This document shows, one piece after another, positions 9,380-16,231 of a stretch of DNA of 64,000 nucleotides. The translations under genes and the position numbers were made by a program. Below the pieces are notes generated by a model. The model saw only the letters and a list, made by a program, of their open reading frames with translations. It was not told the origin of the DNA and ran no database searches. Origin of the DNA: a virus; the IMG/VR virus record IMGVR_UViG_3300040806_001057, positions 1 through 64,000 of that record; one strand, written 5' to 3'. Position 1 is the first letter of the stretch. The number at the start of each line of letters is the position of its first letter.

Positions 9380-9453
9380 AGATGACAGCAAAAAACTTGT
9401 GCGTGGCAGATCAACTACACTCCTATCAATATTGAGGAACTAAGGATTGTATA

Positions 9454-9606
9454 ATGTCCAAGAATGTACGCAGGCCTCAGGCACCCAAGAGGCGCAACTT
9501 TGAAGCAAAGGCGGTAAGGGATCCACAAGGTCCCTTCCGTCCGCAAGTGATCAAGAATAAGATCAAAAAGAAACCCAAGTACAATAAGATTGAGTGGGAC
9601 GAATAA
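9454..9606 (+). CDS. Small basic protein
   Basis: A 50-residue, strongly basic protein (MSKNVRRPQAPKRRNF at the start, KNKIKKKPKY near the end) with no Cys and no membrane segment. It could bind nucleic acid. ATG 9454 follows AAGGA at 9442-9446 with a 7-base gap, and a TAA sits one base into the start (TAATG). Local base composition is more GC-rich than its neighbours. It is followed after one base by the next gene. Confidence 0.6.
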   Translation: MSKNVRRPQAPKRRNFEAKAVRDPQGPFRPQVIKNKIKKKPKYNKIEWDE

Positions 9607-9607
9607 A

Positions 9608-9820
9608 ATGAAACGCAAATACGACCTTCCAAAAAAATATGAATTAGATAACGAAACAGTAGATCAGATGGCTATTCACAGTCTTAAAGAACACTACAAC
9701 TATACTGTAGAAGACATGGACAACTTTGTGCTGCATCAAAAAGGACATCCAGATGACTATGAACGCAACATAGAACTAAAAAGTGCTTTCAAAATAGTTC
9801 TTGACTATTACGGAGAATAA
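9608..9820 (+). CDS. Small hypothetical protein
   Basis: 70 residues, mostly helical and charged, unrecognised. ATG 9608 is used because it begins right after the previous stop, giving a tight coupled pair; a TTG at 9590 in frame lies inside the previous gene. The early promoter at 9801-9829 starts within its last codons. Confidence 0.65.
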   Translation: MKRKYDLPKKYELDNETVDQMAIHSLKEHYNYTVEDMDNFVLHQKGHPDDYERNIELKSAFKIVLDYYGE

Positions 9821-9829
9821 CTGTATATT
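9801..9829 (+). promoter_or_regulatory. Sigma-70-like early promoter
   Basis: TTGACT at 9801-9806 and TATATT at 9824-9829, 17 bases apart. The start site would fall around 9836, ahead of the SWIM zinc-finger gene at 9856. Confidence 0.65.
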
Positions 9830-9855
9830 AGTTTTAAACCAAGTAAGAGGCACAC

Positions 9856-10056
9856 ATGGCAAAGTATGGACCAAAAGTTTTTCCTAGTGACATTATTAAT
9901 ACTAAAAAACATTGGGCAATAGGCACAATTTGGAACGCCGAAGGCTCAAAAGGCATATATAATATTGAAATGGTGGACAAAGGCTTTACATGTGATTGCC
10001 CAGCATTTAAAAAGTGCAAGCACATTAAACAAGTAGAGGAAGCATTCAATGGCTAA
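9856..10056 (+). CDS. SWIM-type zinc-finger protein
   Basis: 66 residues. The motif CDCPAFKKCKH near residues 48-58 is the CxCx(n)CxH pattern of SWIM zinc fingers, which mediate DNA or protein binding in recombinases and other nucleic-acid enzymes. Here the finger is almost the whole protein, so it may be a small adaptor. It follows a purine-rich AAGAGG and overlaps the next gene by 8 bases, suggesting a joint function with the 399-residue protein. Confidence 0.75.
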   Translation: MAKYGPKVFPSDIINTKKHWAIGTIWNAEGSKGIYNIEMVDKGFTCDCPAFKKCKHIKQVEEAFNG

Positions 10057-11248
10057 AGCAAACAAAGCAGCAGCAAAACCTAAGAAAAAAACAGTACGGG
10101 CAGTGCGCCGAGGCGCCAATATGATGCCATTGATGCCAACAAAAGGATTAACTTGGAATAAGGCCAAGTACTACACACATTATGAAGTAGAATCAAAGGA
10201 GTGGCTAACAACTGTTAAAACATACATTAAAAATCATTACGACAAGAAGGTTGTTAGTTCAATCAACCGGCTACCAGATTGGAAAGTTGGTGGGAAAAGT
10301 CATTGGACTTGTGCGGCGTATTGTTTAGATAATTATCCAGAGATTGTTCCGCCAGCATACAGTGAAGGACTAAACAAGTGGATTCTTGAACTTGCCGAAG
10401 AAGGCGCTGCTCTTGTAGAAGAAAAGAAGGCAGAAGAAAAAACCAAAAAGAATGTATATGTTCCTAGTATACAAGAACGTATTACAGAACAGGCACAAGA
10501 GGCTTGTGATGCAATCGAAGAATGGCTTGAAGGATTTATCACCAACAAGAAAAATTTTGATCCAAAGGGTTTTGACTTTACTGCACACTTTGCTAAAATG
10601 AAAGTGTCGCAAGCCCATGCCCGCAAGATCAAAGGGTATTACGCAGGCGAACTTGCTGAAGCACAGTTGATTCAAAAGTTGCCTACTCCTGGCGAAATCA
10701 ATCGTGAGAAGGACGAACACAAAGCTGACATGCTACAGCAGCTACGCGAAGGCTACAGCCATCTAACTAAAAAGGATGCAGCAACATACTTGGAAGCACT
10801 AGAGACGCTACACGGCGCTTGTGACCTTGTTATAGACGCTGCTAAAGCAACACGCAAACCACGTACAAAAAAGGCGCCAAGCAAAGAAAAGTTGATTGCT
10901 AAGTTGAAGTATCTTGAGCGTGATGATAAACTACAGCTAGTTAGTGTGAACCCATTGGATGTATTAGATGCTAAAGAAGTTTGGGTGTACAATACAAAAA
11001 CACGCAAACTTGGCAAATATATTGCAGACGATCATGCTACAATACAAGTGAAAGGCACAACGCTGTTGCACTATGATGAAAAGAACAGTGTACAAAAAAC
11101 ATTACGCAAGCCAGACGAAACTCTTAAATCATTTAAAAAAGCCGGTAAGGTGCAACTACGCAAGTTTATGGATGAGATTAAAACAACTGATATCAAACTC
11201 AACGGACGTTTAAATAGTGATACTATTATTCTAAAATGTACACAATAA
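10049..11248 (+). CDS. Hypothetical basic protein, possibly nucleic-acid associated
   Basis: 399 residues, unrecognised. The N-terminal 25 residues are very rich in Ala and Lys/Arg, a central segment (about residues 115-145) is a charged helix, and the region around residues 270-290 is again basic (KATRKPRTKKAPSKEK). No catalytic motif is visible. Start overlap with the SWIM-finger gene suggests the two act together. No signal peptide or membrane span. Confidence 0.75.
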   Translation: MAKANKAAAKPKKKTVRAVRRGANMMPLMPTKGLTWNKAKYYTHYEVESKEWLTTVKTYIKNHYDKKVVSSINRLPDWKVGGKSHWTCAAYCLDNYPEIVPPAYSEGLNKWILELAEEGAALVEEKKAEEKTKKNVYVPSIQERITEQAQEACDAIEEWLEGFITNKKNFDPKGFDFTAHFAKMKVSQAHARKIKGYYAGELAEAQLIQKLPTPGEINREKDEHKADMLQQLREGYSHLTKKDAATYLEALETLHGACDLVIDAAKATRKPRTKKAPSKEKLIAKLKYLERDDKLQLVSVNPLDVLDAKEVWVYNTKTRKLGKYIADDHATIQVKGTTLLHYDEKNSVQKTLRKPDETLKSFKKAGKVQLRKFMDEIKTTDIKLNGRLNSDTIILKCTQ

Positions 11249-11256
11249 ATAAGTAT

Positions 11257-11556
11257 ATGAATAATAAGAATAGAATTGAAAAACAAGTAGCACGTTGGGA
11301 CTTATATGCAAAAATAGCCCCAACGTTTTTTTTAGTTGTAGCAACAATAGCACTTACCTACGGTATAACAAGTTTTGATACACTGTTTAATATAGGAATG
11401 GTGCTATTTGCGTTTACTGCGGTAACTTGGTGGTTCTGGACTATTTTTACAATACGATATATTATTAACATAATGTCAGTGGCAACACAGGACTTGATAG
11501 ATGTTAAACAAGATCTTAAAGAGATCAGAGAGGAGTACGTAGATGACTCCAAGTAG
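11257..11556 (+). CDS. Small membrane protein, two transmembrane segments
   Basis: About 99 residues, with two hydrophobic helices at roughly residues 20-40 and 45-70 and a charged C-terminal tail (DLIDVKQDLKEIREEY) that may form a coiled coil. ATG 11257 avoids overlap with the upstream gene; ATG 11236 is the alternative and would overlap it by 13 bases. Ribosome-binding signals are weak for both. An AATAAATA-like late promoter element at 11244-11251 precedes it. Function unknown. Confidence 0.6.
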   Translation: MNNKNRIEKQVARWDLYAKIAPTFFLVVATIALTYGITSFDTLFNIGMVLFAFTAVTWWFWTIFTIRYIINIMSVATQDLIDVKQDLKEIREEYVDDSK

Positions 11557-12022
11557 AATAGTAATACTTAATATAATAAGCGGGCTGAGTTTGGCAACAT
11601 GCATTATATTTGGTGTAACATACATGAGTTTCAAAAACGCCAATGTATTCCAAGATATAAAGATTGAAATAATAAATAACCCTGTTACCGGAAGTAGTGA
11701 TATTGAATTTTCAATGATAGGATACAAGAGATATGAGTGCAACAGTACACGAATATACGGAGTTGCATATGCAGAAGACGGCAGTCATTCACACCAGTTA
11801 GATGCTTTTACAAGACAGTATACACGCAACGTGCGTCCGGGCGAAATAGTGCCAAACACGTGGAGTATGGAACGACCTGCAGATATGGACCACAATGCTC
11901 GCTATAGAGTAACTATGTACGGAGACTTTGTTTGCAATCACTGGGTATTCAAAGTTCCTAAAACAGCAGAGTATAGTAATATATTATTAATTGTAGAACC
12001 AGTTGACAATAACACAGAATAG
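11543..12022 (+). CDS. Membrane-anchored hypothetical protein
   Basis: 159 residues. One N-terminal hydrophobic segment (residues about 5-27) can anchor it in the membrane or act as a signal peptide; the rest is a soluble domain with three Cys (YECNST, DFVCNHW and one in the membrane part). It overlaps the preceding two-helix membrane protein by 14 bases, so the two are probably made together and may interact at the host envelope. AGAGAGGAG upstream gives a good ribosome-binding site. Family not recognised. Confidence 0.65.
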   Translation: MTPSRIVILNIISGLSLATCIIFGVTYMSFKNANVFQDIKIEIINNPVTGSSDIEFSMIGYKRYECNSTRIYGVAYAEDGSHSHQLDAFTRQYTRNVRPGEIVPNTWSMERPADMDHNARYRVTMYGDFVCNHWVFKVPKTAEYSNILLIVEPVDNNTE

Positions 12023-12031
12023 TAGTATTAT
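12003..12031 (+). promoter_or_regulatory. Sigma-70-like early promoter (queD)
   Basis: TTGACA at 12003-12008 and TATTAT at 12026-12031 with a 17-base spacer, overlapping the end of the preceding gene. The predicted start near 12038 gives a leader of about 65 bases before queD. Confidence 0.75.
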
Positions 12032-12040
12032 AAGTAATAC

Positions 12041-12104
12041 AGTGGACTAAGTGTTCGACCCACTTTAAATATTCCGCACACTCCATTAACAAAGGAGTAT
12101 ACTA
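12041..12104 (+). promoter_or_regulatory. Structured queD leader with masked ribosome-binding site
   Basis: Two hairpins can be drawn in the leader. The first pairs AGTGG (12041-12045) with CCACT (12060-12064). The second pairs ACTCC (12080-12084) with GGAGT (12094-12098), which contains the ribosome-binding site of queD (GGAG, 7 bases before ATG 12105). Masking of the site by a stem is typical of regulatory leaders. It does not fit the preQ1-I consensus clearly; whether it senses a ligand is unknown. Confidence 0.45.
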
Positions 12105-12557
12105 ATGGCTTATTATTCGACTAAAACATACGGACACCAAATTGGCTTATCAGCAGTGTTCCGTCAACCACATGCAGATCATTCACACTGCAAATTCTTA
12201 CATGGCTATAGCTTGGGTTTCAGGTTCACATTTGGCTGTGAAGAACTAGACAACAAAAACTGGGCAGTAGACTTTGGTGGCCTCAAACCTCTCAAAGCAT
12301 GGCTTGAAGATACATTTGATCACAAGACAGTCATTGACAGAGATGATCCGTTCTTGTACAAGTTTGCAGAGCTTGAAAACATGGGCTTGTGTGAAATCAC
12401 AGTGCTAGACGGAGTTGGTGCAGAGAAGTTCGCATATCATGCTTGGCGTTTTGCCGACAAACTGATACGTGAAGCAACAGACAATCGTTGCTGGTGTGCA
12501 GAAGTAGAATGTTCAGAGCATGGAGCAAACAGTGCAATCTACAAAGCAGTGGACTGA
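12105..12557 (+). CDS. queD: 6-pyruvoyl-tetrahydropterin synthase family / QueD-like
   Basis: 150 residues, the usual length of the 6-carboxytetrahydropterin synthase (QueD) family, which makes 6-carboxytetrahydropterin from 7,8-dihydroneopterin triphosphate on the way to 7-deazaguanine compounds. HADHSHCKFLHGY (about residues 23-35) holds the catalytic Cys and zinc ligands, and a conserved DFGGLK and a late Glu region (EVECSEHG) follow. The family's HGH is HGY here, so one zinc ligand is replaced; I recall relatives with HGY. In phages the pathway feeds tRNA or DNA base modification, but no other pathway gene is in the window. It sits behind an early promoter and a structured leader. Confidence 0.85.
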   Translation: MAYYSTKTYGHQIGLSAVFRQPHADHSHCKFLHGYSLGFRFTFGCEELDNKNWAVDFGGLKPLKAWLEDTFDHKTVIDRDDPFLYKFAELENMGLCEITVLDGVGAEKFAYHAWRFADKLIREATDNRCWCAEVECSEHGANSAIYKAVD

Positions 12558-13350
12558 GACTAAAGCAGAACGCAAAGCAAGGAAGGCCCGCGACAAAGCG
12601 GGTCTGCCTGTTGTTCCTGTACCAAACCCTAATGTTGAAACAATATCAACTCCTAAAAGATATGTAGCGTGTCTAAAATGGGGTGACAAATATTCTGCTG
12701 AGTACGTAAACAAGTTATACAATATGGTGGATAGGAATATCACTATTGATTATGAGTTTGTATGCTTTACAGAAAACACAACAGGATTGAACAAAAATAT
12801 CACAACCTATCCACTGCCAAAAATAAGAGCCAATGGCTGGTGGTACAAACCTATGTTTGTTGGTGCTGACTTGCCAATAAAAGGAACACTGTTATTTTTA
12901 GATTTAGACGTTGTAGTTTTTAAAAACATTGACAAACTGTTTACACATCAACCTAATAGATTTTGTATCATACGTGATTTTAATCGTAGTCAACGCAAAG
13001 ATTGGAATCGTATGAACAGTAGTGTATTTAGAATAAACATTGGAGCATACGATAATATTTGGCAACAATTCAAACAAAATCCGCTGGCGCACATGCAACG
13101 ATTGCGTGGAGATCAAGATTGGATGTTTAAACACATTACTGATCATCAATTCTGGCCTGACGAATGGATAATGAGTTACAAGTGGGAAATGAGAGACAGG
13201 AGAGATCTCAAACTTGATCCTGTAAGAAAACGTAACTTTGTAATAGACGCACCACCTAAAATAGATCCTAATACATGTATTGCTGTATTTCACGGAGAAC
13301 CAAATCCAGAAGATGCAAATGACAGTTGGGTAAAGGAACATTGGCAATGA
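12520..13350 (+). CDS. Glycosyltransferase-like protein
   Basis: 276 residues. FLDLDVVVF near residue 127 contains the DxD motif that binds metal and nucleotide-sugar in GT-A fold glycosyltransferases, and GDQDWM near residue 205 resembles the later acidic motif. The N-terminal 45 residues are Lys/Arg-rich and lie outside the fold. It may glycosylate DNA, a virion protein or a host surface glycan. The start at 12520 overlaps queD by 38 bases; a later start is not favoured by any ribosome-binding site. Sugar and acceptor cannot be predicted. Confidence 0.75.
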   Translation: MEQTVQSTKQWTETKAERKARKARDKAGLPVVPVPNPNVETISTPKRYVACLKWGDKYSAEYVNKLYNMVDRNITIDYEFVCFTENTTGLNKNITTYPLPKIRANGWWYKPMFVGADLPIKGTLLFLDLDVVVFKNIDKLFTHQPNRFCIIRDFNRSQRKDWNRMNSSVFRINIGAYDNIWQQFKQNPLAHMQRLRGDQDWMFKHITDHQFWPDEWIMSYKWEMRDRRDLKLDPVRKRNFVIDAPPKIDPNTCIAVFHGEPNPEDANDSWVKEHWQ

Positions 13351-13565
13351 CAACAACTAACATTTATGTAGTACATACCTATAATAAAACTTCACAAGAA
13401 TCAAACTATAGATATCACGGAGTATATAGCAGTAAAGAACTTGCTGATGCCGCGGGCAAAGAATACTGCGAAACATGGGGCGAAGATTCACTATGTTATA
13501 CAGTAAATATAAGTGCATTGGACGATATCATTAATGGTGTACACAGGAGCGAGCTTAGTGGTTGA
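13347..13565 (+). CDS. Small hypothetical protein
   Basis: 72 residues, unrecognised. It contains a YHGVYSSKELADAAGKEY segment typical of small phage proteins with an Ile/Val-rich beta strand followed by a helix. ATG 13347 has AAAGGA at 13333-13338 upstream and overlaps the previous stop by 4 bases. The promoter at 13562 begins in its last codon. Confidence 0.6.
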   Translation: MTTTNIYVVHTYNKTSQESNYRYHGVYSSKELADAAGKEYCETWGEDSLCYTVNISALDDIINGVHRSELSG

Positions 13566-13590
13566 CAAACTAGTTAAAATCTAGTATAGT
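13562..13590 (+). promoter_or_regulatory. Sigma-70-like early promoter (uvsE)
   Basis: TTGACA at 13562-13567 and TATAGT at 13585-13590 with a 17-base spacer. The spacer holds an inverted repeat, ACTAG (13569-13573) and CTAGT (13581-13585), that could be an operator. The expected transcription start coincides with ATG 13597. Confidence 0.75.
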
Positions 13591-13596
13591 AGTTGT

Positions 13597-13770
13597 ATGA
13601 TTAGAACTTATATGATGTATGCAGGTCTTACTTTTCTCGGCTACGAGTATGGCGAGACCGAAGAGGCAGTGGTTTTTAGGACGGTTGGCAAGTTTGGCCC
13701 TCCCCAAAACTGGAACGAAACCAAATATACAGCAACACTTATCAAGTTGCCCGAACTGGACCTAGTATGA
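13597..13770 (+). CDS. Small hypothetical protein, possibly leaderless
   Basis: 57 residues, unrecognised, with an aromatic N-terminal half and a central FGPPQNWNETKY stretch. It ends in an ATGA overlap with uvsE, a sign of translational coupling. No ribosome-binding site precedes ATG 13597, and the -10 element ends only 6 bases before it, so the message may begin at or within the start codon. Internal ATGs at 13612 and 13615 are alternatives. Confidence 0.55.
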   Translation: MIRTYMMYAGLTFLGYEYGETEEAVVFRTVGKFGPPQNWNETKYTATLIKLPELDLV

Positions 13771-14801
13771 CAAAACGCATCGGCTTTGCCTGCAAGTATC
13801 TACATTACAATCAATCACAGCCTAAGAAGCTGTTAGAAGAACTACAGCGACCTCTTACAGAGCGCAGCACCACAGTTGCTTGGCTAAATAGACAAACAAC
13901 GGCAGTTGCAGAAGAACGCATGTGGGATATCATGGTTCATAATGCTGCCGCAGCAAAAAGGTTAGTTGAATATGTGGGAAGCCTTCCTCCAGAGCTTAGA
14001 ATGGTCCGACTGGGTAGTAATCAGCTTCCTTGTTATACCCAGCGTGACTGGAGTTATTTTTGGCAGCGTCCTGACGTTATTGCACATGGTGAGAGAGAAT
14101 ATGCAAAAGTCGGTGAAGCGGCAAGAGCCCTTGATGTGCGACTATCAATGCATCCAGGACAATTCTGTGTACTCGCAAGTGACAATGACGAAATCGTCGA
14201 AAGGAGCATAGAAGAATTTGAATATCACGCCACTCTCATACGGTGGATGGGCTACGGAAAACGCTTCCAAGACTTCAAGTGCAACGTACACATCTCAGGC
14301 CGCAAAGGTCCAGCCGGTATCCGCGACACGCTTAAACGCCTCTCGCCAGAAGCAAGAAACACTATTACAATCGAAAACGACGAAAACAAATGGGGAATTG
14401 GAGACAGTCTTGAGCTTGCAAACGATCTCGCTCTGGTGCTAGACATCCACCATCACTGGTGTCGTGAAGGAGAATATATTCAACCCGATGATGACCGTAT
14501 TAAACGTATTGTCGATAGCTGGCGTGGCGAGCGTCCTGCTATGCATTACAGTTGTAGCCGCGAGGATGTACTACAAGAATTTGATCCAGGTGTACGACCA
14601 GACATGGCAACACTGCTTGAAAGTGGATACAAAAAAGGAAAACTAAGAGCACACAGTGATTACATGTGGAATAATGCAGTCAATGAATGGGCATTGTCGC
14701 ATTGGGAGTGGGCAGACATTATGGTCGAGGCTAAGATGAAAAACTTGGCAAGTGGACAACTTTATAGCATGACCGAAGAGTCCAAGCAAATGGCAGCATA
14801 A
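13767..14801 (+). CDS. uvsE: UV DNA damage endonuclease
   Basis: 344 residues, matching the UvsE/UVDE family, which nicks DNA 5' to UV photoproducts and other lesions using a TIM-barrel with a metal cluster. Family signatures are MTKRIGFACKY at the N-terminus, SMHPGQF near residue 130, ITIENDE near residue 197 and a late HSDYMW. Start overlaps the upstream 57-residue gene (ATGA). It provides phage-borne repair suitable for sunlit surface water and is probably expressed early from the 13562 promoter. Confidence 0.92.
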   Translation: MTKRIGFACKYLHYNQSQPKKLLEELQRPLTERSTTVAWLNRQTTAVAEERMWDIMVHNAAAAKRLVEYVGSLPPELRMVRLGSNQLPCYTQRDWSYFWQRPDVIAHGEREYAKVGEAARALDVRLSMHPGQFCVLASDNDEIVERSIEEFEYHATLIRWMGYGKRFQDFKCNVHISGRKGPAGIRDTLKRLSPEARNTITIENDENKWGIGDSLELANDLALVLDIHHHWCREGEYIQPDDDRIKRIVDSWRGERPAMHYSCSREDVLQEFDPGVRPDMATLLESGYKKGKLRAHSDYMWNNAVNEWALSHWEWADIMVEAKMKNLASGQLYSMTEESKQMAA

Positions 14802-14805
14802 ATAC
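14797..14805 (+). promoter_or_regulatory. T4-type late promoter element
   Basis: CATAAATAC, overlapping the stop of uvsE and ahead of the small coiled-coil gene at 14821. It matches the NATAAATA element found before structural genes elsewhere in the window. Confidence 0.55.
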
Positions 14806-14820
14806 AGCATGGAGAACAAC

Positions 14821-15117
14821 ATGAGAAGCAACTTTATACAAACGATGTATGCACGTACACAAGCGCCTACACAGTCACAGGATAAAAATCCTAACAGAGT
14901 GCTGGGCGGACTCAAGGGCGCAGGCGTAAATAGTTTTACCATGCTTGGCGAAGATGGTATGGAAAAACAAATACCAACTCAAGCATATGTTTTTGCACTT
15001 GAAGAAAAGTTAAGTAGATTAGAACAACAACTAAAAGAACAAGACAAACGTATTAGGAGATTATCAAATGATCAAAAACTGGATAGAAACACGATTACGG
15101 GAGCGGTCAACCGTTGA
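14821..15117 (+). CDS. Small coiled-coil protein
   Basis: 98 residues. The N-terminal half is flexible and Gln/Thr-rich, then residues about 60-90 form a predicted coiled coil (EEKLSRLEQQLKEQDKRIR). ATG 14821 is favoured over ATG 14809 because GGAG at 14811-14814 lies 6 bases before it. A late promoter element directly upstream suggests late expression and a possible structural or assembly role. It overlaps the next small membrane gene by 50 bases in another frame. Confidence 0.6.
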   Translation: MRSNFIQTMYARTQAPTQSQDKNPNRVLGGLKGAGVNSFTMLGEDGMEKQIPTQAYVFALEEKLSRLEQQLKEQDKRIRRLSNDQKLDRNTITGAVNR

Positions 15118-15232
15118 CGGAGTGCTAATGGTAGCAGCAGGCGCAGCTATTATTATCTTTTCCCCATTAACTAAACTTATTGCTTATGGTGCTATTGCAT
15201 ACGGAGCATGGACTATTTGGCGCAAAGGTTAA
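15068..15232 (+). CDS. Small membrane protein
   Basis: 54 residues with one or two hydrophobic segments covering residues about 18-50 (VLMVAAGAAIIIF and IAYGAIAYGAW) and basic ends. ATG 15068 follows AGGAGA at 15055-15060 with a 7-base gap, a strong site in spite of lying inside the end of the coiled-coil gene. Function unknown. Confidence 0.6.
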   Translation: MIKNWIETRLRERSTVDGVLMVAAGAAIIIFSPLTKLIAYGAIAYGAWTIWRKG

Positions 15233-15912
15233 AAGTTGCAGCCATTGGATGTAGTTTTACAAACTACATTTGGCCTACATATGCAGATGTACTTCAAGCA
15301 GACAAGTTTGGTCAAGCAGGTATTGGCAACGAGCGCATCTTCTACATATTATGTCACTTATACAAAACACAGCAGTTGTATCTTTATGATGCAATTATTA
15401 TTCAATGGACTGGTCCTTTTAGATTTGATTACTTAAAAAAAGACGGATGGACACACAATGACGGCAATATTGCCCATAGTGTAGAAAATAGGTATATTTG
15501 GAAGAAAATTAAAGAGTGGTACAATGAAGATTTTGAAACTGAAAAAAGTGAAAATTATATTTTAGCAACAAAAGCAATTTGCGATAAGATAGGAATAAAA
15601 CAATATCATATGTCCATGACTGATTTTATAGACTATGTAGACCTACCTGAACTAAGTGATAATTTTAAAGGAAGGTATCAAATACAAAGTGCTAAATGGT
15701 CAAAAACACCATTTGAAGATGGGCATCCTGATATTCCTTCTCATATTTCAATAGCAGAAAAAGCCGCAGAATATTTACAAACTAACATTAGTCCTATTAT
15801 GACAAACAAGTGTAACGATTTTCACAAACAGATTTTAAAAGGAATGACGTTTGAAGATATAGATAATGATTACAAGCTATATTTTTCCAATAGGCATATT
15901 ACTGCTTGCTGA
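15217..15912 (+). CDS. SGNH/GDSL-like protein (4)
   Basis: About 231 residues, a fourth member of the GCS-type SGNH group found at 4241-7338. It has AAIGCSFTN at the N-terminus, GQAGIGNERIF for the Gly/Asn block, the IIIQWTGPFR strand, and a C-terminal DGHPDIPSH with candidate Asp and His. TTG 15217 has GGAG at 15203-15206 upstream; ATG 15208 is in frame but too close to the same site. Its 3' end overlaps a minus-strand gene tail to tail. It lies away from the radical SAM island. Confidence 0.65.
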   Translation: MAQRLKVAAIGCSFTNYIWPTYADVLQADKFGQAGIGNERIFYILCHLYKTQQLYLYDAIIIQWTGPFRFDYLKKDGWTHNDGNIAHSVENRYIWKKIKEWYNEDFETEKSENYILATKAICDKIGIKQYHMSMTDFIDYVDLPELSDNFKGRYQIQSAKWSKTPFEDGHPDIPSHISIAEKAAEYLQTNISPIMTNKCNDFHKQILKGMTFEDIDNDYKLYFSNRHITAC

Positions 15913-16164
15913 CATTTTCCATACTTGCTTTGCATTCACTCCACGCTGTTGTGCAAAACGTTTTGCATCGCAGTTTTCGCATACATGGAAATAGTTGTTG
16001 CTGAGTCTTTTTGGATCCATACTTCCTCGCTCTCTAGCAAACTCTTCGTTGCAGTTATCGCAACGTAGCAGTACCATTGTTTTTTTACGATTATACGTGT
16101 GTTGTTTGCCGAGTTTACTGCGGCGCATGTGCCACGTATCAATTAAATATTCTTTTAGAAACAT
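15877..16164 (-). CDS. Zinc-ribbon-like protein
   Basis: About 95 residues, one of only two minus-strand genes. Two Cys pairs, LRCDNCNEEFAR and HVCENCDAKRFA, separated by a basic linker, form a probable zinc-binding module of the kind found next to HNH endonucleases and in small phage DNA-binding proteins; no HNH triad is visible. ATG at 16164 is preferred; a GTG at 16179 in frame would add five residues. It overlaps the 3' end of the SGNH-like gene by 36 bases and stands divergent to hesB. Opposite orientation suggests separate acquisition or control. Confidence 0.65.
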   Translation of the reverse strand: MFLKEYLIDTWHMRRSKLGKQHTYNRKKTMVLLRCDNCNEEFARERGSMDPKRLSNNYFHVCENCDAKRFAQQRGVNAKQVWKMSASSNMPIGKI

Positions 16165-16208
16165 AAGTATATTTACCACTGATTTACATTAAGATTATAA
16201 AATACAAC

Positions 16209-16216
16209 GATAAATA
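16209..16216 (+). promoter_or_regulatory. T4-type late promoter element
   Basis: GATAAATA, 15 bases before the hesB start and in the gap between divergent genes. It probably drives hesB and the tail-fibre gene that follows. Confidence 0.6.
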
Positions 16217-16231
16217 TTAGAAAGGAACACT

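Noticed and set aside
9389-9397. A-rich slippery-looking run (CAAAAAAC) after the gene ending at 9379, as a programmed frameshift site
   Set aside because: The run is not in the X-XXY-YYZ phase for the reading frame that would use it, and no downstream stem is evident.
12041-12098. Classic preQ1-I riboswitch before queD
   Set aside because: The loop and A-rich tail consensus could not be matched; kept only as an unspecified structured leader.
13966-14442. Open frames inside uvsE in another + frame
   Set aside because: The uvsE frame is strongly supported by family motifs throughout; the inner frames have no such support.
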